The notes below the pieces were generated by a model. That model did no database searches. It was not told the DNA's origin and was given only the letters and a program-made list of their open reading frames with translations. The translations under genes were made by a program, and so were the position numbers. A stretch of DNA of 64,000 bases from Phocaeicola_A sp036804505 (GTDB taxonomy: Bacteria > Bacteroidota > Bacteroidia > Bacteroidales > Bacteroidaceae): contig DAIRSI010000010.1 in the NCBI GenBank assembly GCA_036804505.1, positions 1 through 64,000 on the forward strand, in the 5' to 3' direction. Positions within the stretch are counted from its first letter, which is position 1; each line of letters begins with the position of its first letter. Below are positions 1 to 9,317 of the stretch, piece by piece.

Positions 1-51
1 CACTTCGAGAACTATTTATTTGCTATTCTTAGTTTTATCGGACAGCAATAA
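1..51. mobile_element. Possible end of an insertion element interrupting susC
   Basis: The SusC reading frame is closed by TAA at 49-51. The residues coded before it (ending LSFIGQQ) do not look like a SusC barrel, whereas the residues from base 52 on (FSLNYLDQNG) do. An abrupt loss of homology at a stop codon is what an insertion sequence end would give. The other end and any target duplication lie outside the window, so the element family cannot be named. A deletion or an inversion junction would look the same. Confidence 0.3.
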
Positions 52-66
52 TTTTCTTTAAACTAT

Positions 67-2154
67 TTGGATCAAAACGGATTCTATTCCAATTACGGTC
101 CAGATAACTACGACCAGTTCAGTGCACGTTTGAATACCAAGATCAATTTGGTCGATAATCTTTTGAGTTTGGAGGCACGTGTCAATTATATCCAGTCAAA
201 GAAGCTTTATCATCCATCTTTCGGCGGATCCGGAGGACCTACATCAATGGAACAAGGCGGATGGACGATTCCTTATATTACATTTATTCAGTGCGGACCA
301 AACATGCCGGTAAAGGATCCAAATGGCAACTGGTCACGCTATAGAATGCAGACGAATCCTATTGAAGCTTTGGAAGAAGGCGGTAAGGCAGATAAAAAGA
401 TTAATTCTACCATAGGCAATCTGGCATTGAACTTTACACCAATCAAAAATCTAAGTATCAAGGCTTTGGTTGGCTTCAAGAAAGATAACAACAACCAGAT
501 GGAATGGCGTCGCGCATACGGTAAGTACTATGTAAACGGATCTTCCGTGATGTATGCAGGACAGGCCGGTCCCAATAACCTGTCAGAGTCAAGAGCCCTG
601 ACCTCTTATTATACCGGTCAGGTTTATGCAAATTATAATTTTACCCTTGACAAGCATAGCGCGTCTGCTATGGTGGGTGTTTCTGCAGAGAAGGAATCTT
701 ACAATTATCTTTTTGCAAAACGTTTGAATATTACCGGCAACGAGCTGGCTGCGTTTAATTTGGGATCTACCAGCGGTATGTTCACAGACTATAATGCATA
801 TGAATGGGCATTGCTGTCAGGCTTCACGCGTATTAACTATGCTTATGCCGACAAGTATTTGCTGGAATTCAACTATCGTTCAGATGGTTCCTCCCGTTTC
901 TCCAAGAGTAACCGTTGGGGTCACTTCCCTTCTGTATCAGTTGGATGGAGATTGTCTGAAGAGCCGTTTATCAAGAAATTGAATTTGTTCTCTAATTTGA
1001 AGATTCGTGCTTCTTATGGTGAAATGGGTAATCAGAATGGATTGGGATATTATGACCACATTCCTAAATATACCATCAGTAGTGCTGTATATCCTTTCTT
1101 GAGCGGTGACCAGCAATGGGTAACCCAAAGTTCTTTAGCCTCTGAGACAAGAACTTGGGAGACTGTCAAGATGTTCAACGTAGCAGTTGATATGTCATTC
1201 TTGCAGAATAGATTGACAGCTAGTGCAGAATGGTTCAGAAAAGTCAATGACGATATGTTGGTGAATATAGAGTTCCCTGCTGTAATCGGTATCAATGTCC
1301 CGACAGGTAACTATGGAAAACTTGTTACAAAAGGTTGGGAAGTTTCTTTGGGATGGCAAGATAAGATTGGAGATTTCAAATACTCTGCCAATTTTAACTT
1401 AACAGACCAGAAGGATAATCTGGAGAACTACGGTGTAGCCTTCAACGGATTTACATCCGGAGTGAATGTAACCACACAAGGTTATCCTTTGGGAGCTATA
1501 TTCGGATATCAGTCCGAAGGCCTTTTCCAAAGCAATGATGAAGTAAAGTCATCGGCAGTGGTACCTGCATTCAAGGGGATTACAGCTGCCGGAGATGTAA
1601 AGTATAAAGATTTGAACAGTGATGGAGTTATTGATTCACAAGATATTACCTATCTGGGTAATACAGCTCCTCGTTATGCATTCGGTTTCAATTTCAATGC
1701 AACATACAAGAATTGGGATTTGGGCGTTGTACTGCAAGGAGTAGGCAAACGTGATTTCTATTTGAATGGTCAGATAATGAATAACTTCCGTGATAGCTGG
1801 GCCAACTTCGGTTATACCTTGCATCTGGATTATTGGAGCGAAGATAACAGAAATGCTTCCATGCCTCGTCCTTATATGGCATCACAAAGCAATCACAACA
1901 CGGAATATTCGTCCTTCTGGGTTCAGAATGCAGCTTATTGCCGTTTGAAGAATTTGCAGGTTGGTTATACTTTCAAGAATATAGCAATAACCAAGAATGC
2001 ACATATTCAGAGTGTCCGCCTGTATTTCAGCGGTGATAACCTTTGTGAATACAGCAAGCTTAAGAAAGACTTCGATCCGGAGCTTACCACGGCTGATGGA
2101 TTCATGTATCCTATAACGCGTAATTATTCTGTCGGCCTAAATGTTAACTTTTAA
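67..2154 (+). CDS. SusC/RagA-type TonB-dependent outer membrane receptor, 5'-truncated
   Basis: This is the C-terminal two thirds of a SusC-family receptor, the outer-membrane channel that imports oligosaccharides with its SusD lid. The barrel strands are recognisable: YLDQNGFYSN at the start, the FNYRSDGSSRF and FPSVSVGWRLSEEPF motifs, a calcium-binding-like DLNSDGVID, and the terminal SVGLNVNF ending in Phe as outer-membrane proteins do. A full family member has about 1000 residues, so the signal peptide, carboxypeptidase-like domain, TonB box and plug are missing here. The frame stays open back to base 52 and then meets a stop at 49-51. The TTG at 67 is only the first possible start codon, not a credible one, and the fragment cannot be exported. 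It overlaps the first possible ATG of susD by one base (TAATG). I read it as a disrupted gene rather than one merely cut by the window edge. Confidence 0.85.
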   Translation: MDQNGFYSNYGPDNYDQFSARLNTKINLVDNLLSLEARVNYIQSKKLYHPSFGGSGGPTSMEQGGWTIPYITFIQCGPNMPVKDPNGNWSRYRMQTNPIEALEEGGKADKKINSTIGNLALNFTPIKNLSIKALVGFKKDNNNQMEWRRAYGKYYVNGSSVMYAGQAGPNNLSESRALTSYYTGQVYANYNFTLDKHSASAMVGVSAEKESYNYLFAKRLNITGNELAAFNLGSTSGMFTDYNAYEWALLSGFTRINYAYADKYLLEFNYRSDGSSRFSKSNRWGHFPSVSVGWRLSEEPFIKKLNLFSNLKIRASYGEMGNQNGLGYYDHIPKYTISSAVYPFLSGDQQWVTQSSLASETRTWETVKMFNVAVDMSFLQNRLTASAEWFRKVNDDMLVNIEFPAVIGINVPTGNYGKLVTKGWEVSLGWQDKIGDFKYSANFNLTDQKDNLENYGVAFNGFTSGVNVTTQGYPLGAIFGYQSEGLFQSNDEVKSSAVVPAFKGITAAGDVKYKDLNSDGVIDSQDITYLGNTAPRYAFGFNFNATYKNWDLGVVLQGVGKRDFYLNGQIMNNFRDSWANFGYTLHLDYWSEDNRNASMPRPYMASQSNHNTEYSSFWVQNAAYCRLKNLQVGYTFKNIAITKNAHIQSVRLYFSGDNLCEYSKLKKDFDPELTTADGFMYPITRNYSVGLNVNF

Positions 2155-2168
2155 TGAATAGAAACAAT

Positions 2169-3803
2169 ATGAAAAAGATATATATTTTAGTCGCAATATT
2201 CAGTACGGCAATGTTGACGAGCTGTGACAGTTTCCTGGATAAAGAACCTTTGACGGATATCTCGCCCAGTAAGTTCTGGAAAACGGAAACAGACCTTCAG
2301 CAGGGAGTGAATATATTGTATAATCAGATGTATGATGGTACTTATTCTGATGATAATAGAAGTCTTGATGCTTATGGGCAATCACCGGATAATACCAGTT
2401 CCGGAACTTATTCCATTCCTAACACTGATGATGTTTATACCAATTGTTACAAGATGATTCGCGTTTCCAATTATTTTTTGGAGAATTATGAGAATGCAAC
2501 CGTAAGCGAAACTCTAAAGAACCGTTATGCAGGTGAAGCGAGATTTTTCAGAGCTTACAATTATTTCCTGCTGACAAAACGTTTTGGTGATGTGATTTAT
2601 GTAACAAGTTCATTGAATATGGATAGCGAGTTGTTATATGGATCCCGTACCGACAAGGCTACTATCATCGATGGCATGATTGAAGATTTACAGTTTGCCG
2701 TTCAAAATCTGCCTGAAAAGAGCAAAGCTTCTGATAAAAGCCGTGTTACAAAAGGGGTTGCTAACGGCCTCTTGGCTAGAATATGCTTGTACTATGGTAC
2801 TTGGTATAAATACCATCAGGGAGACGGAACTTTGTCGAAGAAATATTTAGCTTTGGCACAAAGTGCATCTGCTGCAATCATTGATTCCAATGAATACAGT
2901 TTGGATCCGAATTACAATGACATGTTTCTGTTGGAGAATGCATATACTTCTCCCGAAACCATGTTGGCTTTTCGTTATACGACAACTACAGGTTTTAATT
3001 ATAGAGTCCGTGCTTCTGTCACAGATTTCAGTATGAGACCGACTAAATTCTTGGCAGATGCATTCTTGTGCAAGGACGGGCTTCCTATCAGTAAGTCATC
3101 TTACAAGGTTGAGTATCTTCCAATTGCCTGCGGAACGGAATTCAATAATCGTGACCCGAGAATGTCGGCTACCTTGTGGCGTCCGGGAAGTGTGAACGAC
3201 TGGGTAGGTAAACCTTTGCTTCCTGATTTTGGATCCAATACAAAGACCGGATACCTTTACAAGAAATATAGCACAATTAAGGCTTACAACACGATGGCAC
3301 AGTATATCGATGAAATTCTGATGCGATACGGTGAAGTTTTGTTGACTTATGCAGAAGCCACTTATGAACTGAATGGAAAAATCACGGATGAAGAATTGAA
3401 TAAGTCCATCAACAAACTTCGCCAGCGCTGGAGTTCGGATCCGAATTGTCTTCCGAATCTGACTAATGCTTTTGTCACTTCAAACGGACTCGACATGAGA
3501 GAAGAAATACGTCGCGAACGCCGTGTAGAACTTGCTGCCGAATTCTTCCGTTATGACGATATCATCAGATGGGCTACTGCCGACAAGGAACTGCCACAGA
3601 CCGTTCTGGGTATCAAGTTCGATAAGAACGCTTATCCGAATATCAATATTGCAGCAGGTGACTTGAAATTGAATGCTGACGGATTTGTCATTGTTCAGAG
3701 TGGAGCTACCCGTCAGTTCAATACAAAAGACTGGATTTATCCTCTTCCTTTGCGTGAAGTGTCATTAAATAAGAATCTTAAGCAAAACGAAGGCTGGAAT
3801 TAA
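2169..3803 (+). CDS. SusD/RagB-family outer membrane lipoprotein
   Basis: This is the surface glycan-binding lid of the SusC/SusD import complex. It has a lipoprotein signal peptide ending in the lipobox LTSC (Cys19 from this start), then the SusD N-terminal signature FLDKEPLTDISPSKFWKT and TPR-like helices. The RFFRAYNYFLLTKRFGDV motif and the C-terminal REEIRRERRVELAAEFFRY motif are both typical of the family. Length (544 residues) is normal. An ATG at 2154 overlaps the susC stop and would add five residues; I prefer 2169 because it gives a compact lipoprotein signal. The gene is intact although its SusC partner is broken, so it may be expressed without a working channel unless another SusC replaces it. 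Confidence 0.93.
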   Translation: MKKIYILVAIFSTAMLTSCDSFLDKEPLTDISPSKFWKTETDLQQGVNILYNQMYDGTYSDDNRSLDAYGQSPDNTSSGTYSIPNTDDVYTNCYKMIRVSNYFLENYENATVSETLKNRYAGEARFFRAYNYFLLTKRFGDVIYVTSSLNMDSELLYGSRTDKATIIDGMIEDLQFAVQNLPEKSKASDKSRVTKGVANGLLARICLYYGTWYKYHQGDGTLSKKYLALAQSASAAIIDSNEYSLDPNYNDMFLLENAYTSPETMLAFRYTTTTGFNYRVRASVTDFSMRPTKFLADAFLCKDGLPISKSSYKVEYLPIACGTEFNNRDPRMSATLWRPGSVNDWVGKPLLPDFGSNTKTGYLYKKYSTIKAYNTMAQYIDEILMRYGEVLLTYAEATYELNGKITDEELNKSINKLRQRWSSDPNCLPNLTNAFVTSNGLDMREEIRRERRVELAAEFFRYDDIIRWATADKELPQTVLGIKFDKNAYPNINIAAGDLKLNADGFVIVQSGATRQFNTKDWIYPLPLREVSLNKNLKQNEGWN

Positions 3804-3823
3804 TCTTTCAACCAATTAAATAG

Positions 3824-3844
3824 GGGCAGACTATATGTCTGCCC
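3824..3844 (+). other. Intercistronic hairpin between susD and first sulfatase
   Basis: An 8-bp perfect stem (GGGCAGAC / GTCTGCCC) with a 5-base loop sits between susD and the sulfatase gene. It lacks a clean T-run, so it may be a partial terminator, or a processing or stability element that sets the ratio of import proteins to enzymes. Confidence 0.5.
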
Positions 3845-3860
3845 ATTATTTACTATAACA

Positions 3861-5399
3861 ATGAAGACGAAAACAATAATAAGTGCATTTACATTGCTTG
3901 CTACGGCCGGGGTGAGTCAGGCTGCCAACGACCGACCTAACATCATTCTGTTTCTTGTGGATGATATGGGATGGCAAGACACGTCTCTTCCTTTTTGGAC
4001 AGAGAAGACCCCTTTGAACAAACTGTATGAAACGCCTAATATGGAACGTCTGGCTTCGCAGGGAATGATGTTTACGCAGGCTTATGCCAACAGCATCAGT
4101 TCTCCCACACGTTGCAGTCTGATGACAGGAAGTAATCTTTCCAGACACAGAGTCACTAATTACACCGCTTTCAAAGACAATCCGACGGATTTCACTAGGC
4201 CGGATATCATTCTTCCATCATGGAATTATAATGGAATTTCGCCTGTAGAAGGAGTGGACAATACATTTTATGCAAAAACTTTCGTTCAGATTCTGCATGA
4301 CAACGGTTACTATACCATTCATTGTGGAAAAGCTCATTTTGCTGCTACAGAAACTCCTGCAGCTGAACCGTTGAATTGCGGATTTGATGTAAATATTGCC
4401 GGACATGCTCTGGGAAGTCCTGCTACTTATTACGCAGAGCGTAATTACGGTCATGATGCAGAAGGAGTGTCTTTGGCTGCAAATGCCATACCTGGATTGA
4501 AGAAATACTGGGGAACCCACACTTTTGCAACGGAAGCTCTCACTTTGGAAGCTATATCGGCTTTGAATAAAGCAAAGACTTTGGACAAGCCTTTTTATTT
4601 ATATATGTCACACTATGCTGTTCATGCCCCTATTGACAAGGATATGCGCTTTTATCCCAAATATGTGGCTAAAGGCATGACTGAACATGAAGCCGCTTAT
4701 GCAAGCCTCATTGAGGGAATGGATAAATCTCTGGGTGACTTGATGAACTGGCTGGCCGACAATCATCTTGACAAGAATACCGTCATTCTGTTCATGAGTG
4801 ATAATGGCGGACTTGCTACAGAACCGAAAATACGTGACGGACAGCCATTCACTCAGAATGCTCCTTTGAGTTGCGGAAAAGGATCTTTGTGTGAAGGCGG
4901 AATCAGAGAACCGATGATTGTGAGTTGGCCGGGTGTGGTTCGTCCAAAAACAAAATGCAATGATTACCTGATTATCGATGATTTCTTTCCTACCATTCTG
5001 GAGATGGCTCAGGTGCATAAATACCAAACTCCTCAGAAGGTCGACGGTATCAGTTTTGTACCGATGTTGCGTGGGACAGGAACTACGGCCAAAGGACGAG
5101 CTTTAGTATGGAACTGTCCTAATCTGTGGCTTACCACACGCCATGATGGCCCCGGTATCGGGATGGCTTGTTCCATCCGAAAGGGTGACTGGAAACTCAT
5201 CTATTATTATGATTCGGGGAAAAAACTGCTCTATAATATCGAGAATGACATTCGGGAACAAAACGATTTGTCTGCTCAGAACCCGAAGATTGTAAAACAG
5301 CTCTCGAAGGAATTGGGAAACCGTTTACGCTCTATGGATGCTCAGCGTCCCAAGTTTAGTGCAACCGGAAAATTCTGCCCATTCCCGGATGAATTATAA
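3861..5399 (+). CDS. Secreted S1-family sulfatase (serine type)
   Basis: This is a type I formylglycine-dependent sulfatase predicted to remove sulfate esters from glycans in the periplasm. A cleavable signal peptide (to about Ala22) precedes PNIILFLVDDMGW, which carries the metal-binding Asp34-Asp35. The active-site signature is S-S-P-T-R with Ser80 as the residue to be oxidised to formylglycine, followed by LMTG. A second metal site (FMSDNGG) and a C-terminal subdomain with RKGDWKLIYYYD are present. Length (512) is normal. Serine-type sulfatases need the radical SAM maturase anSME, which is not in this window. It lies 57 bases after susD and 12 bases before a second sulfatase, so the three probably form one operon. 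The sulfate position attacked cannot be told from sequence by eye. Confidence 0.93.
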   Translation: MKTKTIISAFTLLATAGVSQAANDRPNIILFLVDDMGWQDTSLPFWTEKTPLNKLYETPNMERLASQGMMFTQAYANSISSPTRCSLMTGSNLSRHRVTNYTAFKDNPTDFTRPDIILPSWNYNGISPVEGVDNTFYAKTFVQILHDNGYYTIHCGKAHFAATETPAAEPLNCGFDVNIAGHALGSPATYYAERNYGHDAEGVSLAANAIPGLKKYWGTHTFATEALTLEAISALNKAKTLDKPFYLYMSHYAVHAPIDKDMRFYPKYVAKGMTEHEAAYASLIEGMDKSLGDLMNWLADNHLDKNTVILFMSDNGGLATEPKIRDGQPFTQNAPLSCGKGSLCEGGIREPMIVSWPGVVRPKTKCNDYLIIDDFFPTILEMAQVHKYQTPQKVDGISFVPMLRGTGTTAKGRALVWNCPNLWLTTRHDGPGIGMACSIRKGDWKLIYYYDSGKKLLYNIENDIREQNDLSAQNPKIVKQLSKELGNRLRSMDAQRPKFSATGKFCPFPDEL

Positions 5400-5411
5400 A
5401 GAAAAAAGAAT

Positions 5412-7004
5412 ATGAAAAGTTTATTTATAACAGGAACATTGGGACTGTGTCTGGCTCCGGTATTAGGGACTCAGGCTGCCCAGAAAGGAAAGCCTGTCCG
5501 TCCTAATATAGTTTTCATTCTGGCTGATGATCTGGGATGGAACGATTTGGCTTGCACGGGAAGCAAGTATTATGAAACGCCCAACATCGATCGTTTGGCG
5601 GCATCGGGAATCACTTTCATCAACAGCTATGCGGCTTGTCAGGTATCAAGCCCGTCGAGGGCAAGTATCCTCACGGGAAAGACCCCGGCACGCCATGGCA
5701 TTACCAATTGGATTGGGGAGGCTTCTAGTGAAGAATGGGAGAAAATGGGACGTCATTCCAAGTTGCTCCCTGCCGAATATGTACATGCTTTGCCTGCCGA
5801 GGATACCACGCTTGCAGAAGATCTGAGAGATCATGGCTATACTACCTTCTTTGCCGGAAAGTGGCATTTGGGAGATACAGGCTCTTCACCTGAGGATCAT
5901 GGCTTCCAAATCAATAAAGGCGGTTATTGGGCAGGTAGTCCGCGAGGCGGATATTTCGTACCTTATGACAATCCGAAACTGCCCGACGGACCTGCCGGAG
6001 AGAATCTCTCCATGCGTCTGGCCAAGGAAACGGTATCCTTTCTGGACAAGCAGGTAAAGACAAAGAAGCATACGCCTTTCCTGGCTTATCTTTCATTCTA
6101 TGCCGTGCATGGACCTATTGAAACCACACAAGCCAATTGGCAGTATTTCAAAGACAAAGCCGTAAAGGCGGGTGTGCAGGAAAGCGGATTTCTTTTCGAC
6201 AGAATGTTGCCTGTGAGAAAGAATCAGGATAATCCTGTTTATGCAGGTCTTATCAAGCAGATGGACGATGCAGTAGGAGTGGTTCTTGATGAAGTGAAGC
6301 GGTTGGGTATAGAAAAGAATACAATAATCATTTTTACTTCCGATAATGGGGGCGTGTCTTCCGGTGATAGTTTTTCCACTTCGTGTTTTCCTCTGAGAGG
6401 AGGTAAGGGCCGTCAGTGGGAAGGCGGATTCAGAGTCCCTTTGATTCTGAAGACACTGGATAATGTTCATAAGGACATCACGGAACCGGTAATCGACATG
6501 GACCTTTATCCTACCATTTTGGATTTGGCAGGTCTGCCTTTGCTGCCCAAGCAGCATGTGGATGGTCAAAGTCTGAAACCCGTCATCTACGATGGAAAGA
6601 CATACGACCGTGCATTCTACTGGCATTATCCTCATTACGGCAATCAAGGAGGCGAACCTTCGAGTGTGATTCGCAAGGGCGATTGGAAACTGATTCATTA
6701 CTATGAGGATGGCAGGGACGAACTTTATAATTTAGTCATTGATCCCGGAGAACACGAGCCTTTGAATGCTCAGTATCCCGAGAAGATTAAGGAGTTGCGC
6801 CCGATGTTGGATGCATGGCTCAAGGAAACCGGAGCTCGTTTGCCGAAGCCCGATCCCAAATACAACCCATTGGAAGAGGCTGCTTATAAGGACAAAATGC
6901 AGAATGTTCTGATGAAGGATTTGGAGAAGGAACGTCATGACATGCTTCAAGAAGGATGGAAACCTAATGCCACTTGGTGGGGAAGCAAGATTACTAATGA
7001 TTGA
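5412..7004 (+). CDS. Secreted S1-family sulfatase (serine type)
   Basis: This is the second arylsulfatase-type enzyme of the locus. A signal peptide ends near residue 22 and is followed by PNIVFILADDLGWND with metal ligands Asp39-Asp40. The catalytic signature is S-S-P-S-R with Ser79 in the formylglycine position and ILTGK after it. The nearby Cys76 is not in the right register to be the modified residue. The FTSDNGG metal motif and the C-terminal RKGDWKLIHYYEDG are conserved. At 530 residues it is full length. Sequence differs clearly from the preceding sulfatase (for example the GKWHLGD motif, where the other has GKAHFAA), so the two probably cut different sulfate linkages of the same glycan. 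The gene ends the susD-sulfatase-sulfatase run and is followed by a 446-base non-coding stretch. Confidence 0.93.
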   Translation: MKSLFITGTLGLCLAPVLGTQAAQKGKPVRPNIVFILADDLGWNDLACTGSKYYETPNIDRLAASGITFINSYAACQVSSPSRASILTGKTPARHGITNWIGEASSEEWEKMGRHSKLLPAEYVHALPAEDTTLAEDLRDHGYTTFFAGKWHLGDTGSSPEDHGFQINKGGYWAGSPRGGYFVPYDNPKLPDGPAGENLSMRLAKETVSFLDKQVKTKKHTPFLAYLSFYAVHGPIETTQANWQYFKDKAVKAGVQESGFLFDRMLPVRKNQDNPVYAGLIKQMDDAVGVVLDEVKRLGIEKNTIIIFTSDNGGVSSGDSFSTSCFPLRGGKGRQWEGGFRVPLILKTLDNVHKDITEPVIDMDLYPTILDLAGLPLLPKQHVDGQSLKPVIYDGKTYDRAFYWHYPHYGNQGGEPSSVIRKGDWKLIHYYEDGRDELYNLVIDPGEHEPLNAQYPEKIKELRPMLDAWLKETGARLPKPDPKYNPLEEAAYKDKMQNVLMKDLEKERHDMLQEGWKPNATWWGSKITND

Positions 7005-7040
7005 CACAAATGACATCATCCTGGTAGATTTTTCTTAAAA

Positions 7041-7161
7041 GCATTCCAACCATTCTAACTTTTCGACTTATTAGGTTATTAATCAGTCGAATATGAGTTA
7101 GAATGCTACTAAAATACATTCTAACTTTTTCTGAGCATTCCAACTACATTCTAACTTTTTA
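7041..7161. repeat. Short direct repeats of CATTCTAACTTTT and GCATTCCAAC
   Basis: CATTCTAACTTTT occurs at 7051, 7117 and 7147. GCATTCCAAC precedes two of these copies, at 7041 and 7135. An inverted copy of the core, AGTTAGAATG, lies at 7096-7105. The compound unit is therefore repeated within 120 bases downstream of the second sulfatase. Its function is unknown; it could be a decayed repeat family or protein-binding sites. Confidence 0.6.
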
Positions 7162-7217
7162 TGAAGATACTGCTTAATCGAATTATTTTCAGGGCATTAA
7201 CCGATTGAAAAGTTATT

Positions 7218-7273
7218 CGGTGCATAGCAGATGATTATCTGCTCACTAGCAGACGATTGTCTGCTATGCACCG
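7218..7273. repeat. Nested palindromic element
   Basis: Arms CGGTGCATAGCAGA (7218-7231) and TCTGCTATGCACCG (7260-7273) are perfect inverted repeats of 14 bases. They enclose two smaller palindromes in tandem, AGCAGATGATTATCTGCT and AGCAGACGATTGTCTGCT, that share the outer arms. The same DNA or RNA can therefore fold either as one long hairpin or as two short ones. No coding potential. It resembles a REP-like or MITE-like intergenic element. Confidence 0.6.
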
Positions 7274-7396
7274 GATGATTGTACGGCTATGACCAGCCCA
7301 AAAAAGGGTACGTTCAGAAATTTAAATGTGTACGTATAATAAGATTTAATTGATAAAGGTAAAAAGTTTTAGTTTTTCATGTTCAGGGTATACAAC

Positions 7397-7430
7397 AATA
7401 AAGCCGGGCAATCTAGTGTCCGGCTTTATT
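7397..7430. terminator. Bidirectional rho-independent terminator
   Basis: An 11-bp perfect stem (AATAAAGCCGG / CCGGCTTTATT) around a 12-base loop, with A-rich and T-rich flanks on the two sides. It sits 21 bases beyond the end of the minus-strand LruC gene and also faces the plus-strand sulfatase transcript, so it can end both. Confidence 0.75.
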
Positions 7431-7450
7431 TATTATGATGTTTCTATGGA

Positions 7451-9268
7451 TTAATAAACTTTTCCAGTTGTCGGATATTTGTACCAATCTGTATTGTTTT
7501 GTGTGCCAGAGGTAATCCATGTGGTGATATCATGACCATTTTCGTTAAAGGCTTCAGTAATTGGAGTCTTTTCCAAAGGATATTTATACTCATAATCCAG
7601 CACTTTGATGCCGCCAATAATCTGTTTGTTGTCCGGATTGATTCCGCCATCTTCTGCAGAATAAATTGGAGAACCGCCATTGGCAGTGATGTAGAATTTT
7701 AAATTTGCAGCCGGACTGAAGTCAGACGTAAGAGTCACGTTTTCGAAAGTTTTCGTTATTACAGCAGCAGGCTGACCTGTAATTCCGGATTTATCTGTGT
7801 TAATGAATACTTTGCTGTTCACTCCCATAGCTGCATGAGCATCGTCGAATAGTTGTAAAGGAGTACCTCCATTAAGAACAACAAAACCGGCAATCTTCAT
7901 GGTTGCTCCTACGGCTAATATTTCACACTTGATTTCTACGGATTGGGTGGTTCCAGAGGTATTTGATTTGATAATTAAAGTAGGAGTCAGTTTTACAACG
8001 ACATCATTCAAATCGAAATCGCCCATAGCAGGGTATTGGTCTTCCATAGCGTAAGTGGTTGGAGCATATGGATACTTTTTACCGCCAAAACCTGAGCAGC
8101 AATCTGTAGAAATGATGGATATTTGTTCCATGGCATCAGTTGTATATTCGGCATTAGAACCTAAAGTAATAGGCTGAGTAGGGCATTGAACTAATAATTT
8201 TGCACTGCTGTTGCCACTGATTGTAAGACCATTGTTATTTTGTGTAATGCCTTTCGTAGTAATCAAGGCACCATAGTTATATCCGGATATGTTTTTCGTA
8301 CCGACAAATGTTATTGATCCTGCTTGTCCTTGATCCATGGTGATGGCATCGGCATTAATCCAAGATCCCGTATCCATGGTAATTGCACCACCTGATATAT
8401 CAAGCTTCTTTGTATTGATGAAGTTATTAGCTGTCAGAACAATATTACCTGTGCCGGAATGGAAATCAACGTTTGGAGACACTAATGTACCATTATTATA
8501 GAACCCCCCATCGTTTTTTACACTGAAAGTGGAACCATCGCCTACGACTGTAATGCAACCATCATTATATATTTTGGAATCTGTACCTACTGATACCTGA
8601 TTACCGCTATTGCGTTGGCCAATAGTAACATGAACTCCCGGTTTTACATAAAGAATATTATGATTTAGGGATTGTGCCTTCATTGTAAAATAAGCATCTG
8701 TTTTAATCACATAGTTTGTTTTGTTACTTGGTTGGAACTCAGAACCATCAGTGACTTTTATTTCAGTCCAATTGTCTGCTCCAGCCAAATCAGTTTCTTT
8801 GTTGAGCGTTGTAGCTTGACTTCCATTATTGCCGTTCCCTCTCGTCATAGCTCTAGTGAAAGCAACGCTTCCCAAATCACTGACAGCAACTTCTTTAGTA
8901 TCAAATAAATCGACCGTACCATCGGCATACGTCAATGACTCTGTGATATATACTTTGGTCAAAGAAGCTGGAATCGTGATGTCTTGCATGAAAGGTTCTT
9001 TGATATTTGCTCTTCCGAAAGCCAAAGGCTTGGATGTGGAAGTGGGACTTTCTGAATAGATGTTTACATCGTAGTAGAACTTGCCGTTATACTGGTCGTT
9101 CACATTGATAACCGCCTTCACCGTTTTAGTAGTGGCCCAATTAAAGCCATCCGGAACTTGAATCCCTAACTCTTGATTGTAGTTGGGATTGTACATGTCT
9201 TCTGTCTTGGAACATGAGAATATAGTCAACATGCAGCCAATGCCTAGTAATAGTTTGTTTGCCTTCAT
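7451..9268 (-). CDS. LruC domain-containing lipoprotein
   Basis: This is an exported lipoprotein with lipobox TIFSC (Cys19). Its N-terminal half has short beta-rich repeats. The middle is rich in Asn/Gly with a right-handed-helix look, for example the stretches around NYVIKTDAYFTM and SGGAITMDTGSW. The C-terminal third carries the LruC domain signature QYPAMGDFDLNDVVVKL. LruC proteins (Pfam DUF4842 region) are secreted proteins of Bacteroides and Leptospira with no proven reaction. It stands alone on the minus strand between the sulfatases and GH29 and has its own promoter (9310-9317) and terminator. Position inside a glycan locus suggests surface binding or envelope attachment, but that is inference. 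Confidence 0.85.
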   Translation of the reverse strand: MKANKLLLGIGCMLTIFSCSKTEDMYNPNYNQELGIQVPDGFNWATTKTVKAVINVNDQYNGKFYYDVNIYSESPTSTSKPLAFGRANIKEPFMQDITIPASLTKVYITESLTYADGTVDLFDTKEVAVSDLGSVAFTRAMTRGNGNNGSQATTLNKETDLAGADNWTEIKVTDGSEFQPSNKTNYVIKTDAYFTMKAQSLNHNILYVKPGVHVTIGQRNSGNQVSVGTDSKIYNDGCITVVGDGSTFSVKNDGGFYNNGTLVSPNVDFHSGTGNIVLTANNFINTKKLDISGGAITMDTGSWINADAITMDQGQAGSITFVGTKNISGYNYGALITTKGITQNNNGLTISGNSSAKLLVQCPTQPITLGSNAEYTTDAMEQISIISTDCCSGFGGKKYPYAPTTYAMEDQYPAMGDFDLNDVVVKLTPTLIIKSNTSGTTQSVEIKCEILAVGATMKIAGFVVLNGGTPLQLFDDAHAAMGVNSKVFINTDKSGITGQPAAVITKTFENVTLTSDFSPAANLKFYITANGGSPIYSAEDGGINPDNKQIIGGIKVLDYEYKYPLEKTPITEAFNENGHDITTWITSGTQNNTDWYKYPTTGKVY

Positions 9269-9309
9269 AAAATGAAATTTTATAGTTTAAATAATTGTTG
9301 TATTTTTTG

Positions 9310-9317
9310 CAAAAGTA
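9310..9317 (-). promoter_or_regulatory. -7 promoter element of the LruC gene
   Basis: TACTTTTG read on the minus strand matches the Bacteroidales -7 consensus TAnnTTTG. It lies 42 bases upstream of the LruC start codon. I see only a T-rich stretch, not a clear TTTG, at the -33 position. Confidence 0.55.

Noticed and set aside
5637..5690. Cys76 of the second sulfatase as the catalytic residue
   Set aside because: The C/S-x-P-x-R signature aligns Ser79, not Cys76, with the formylglycine position.
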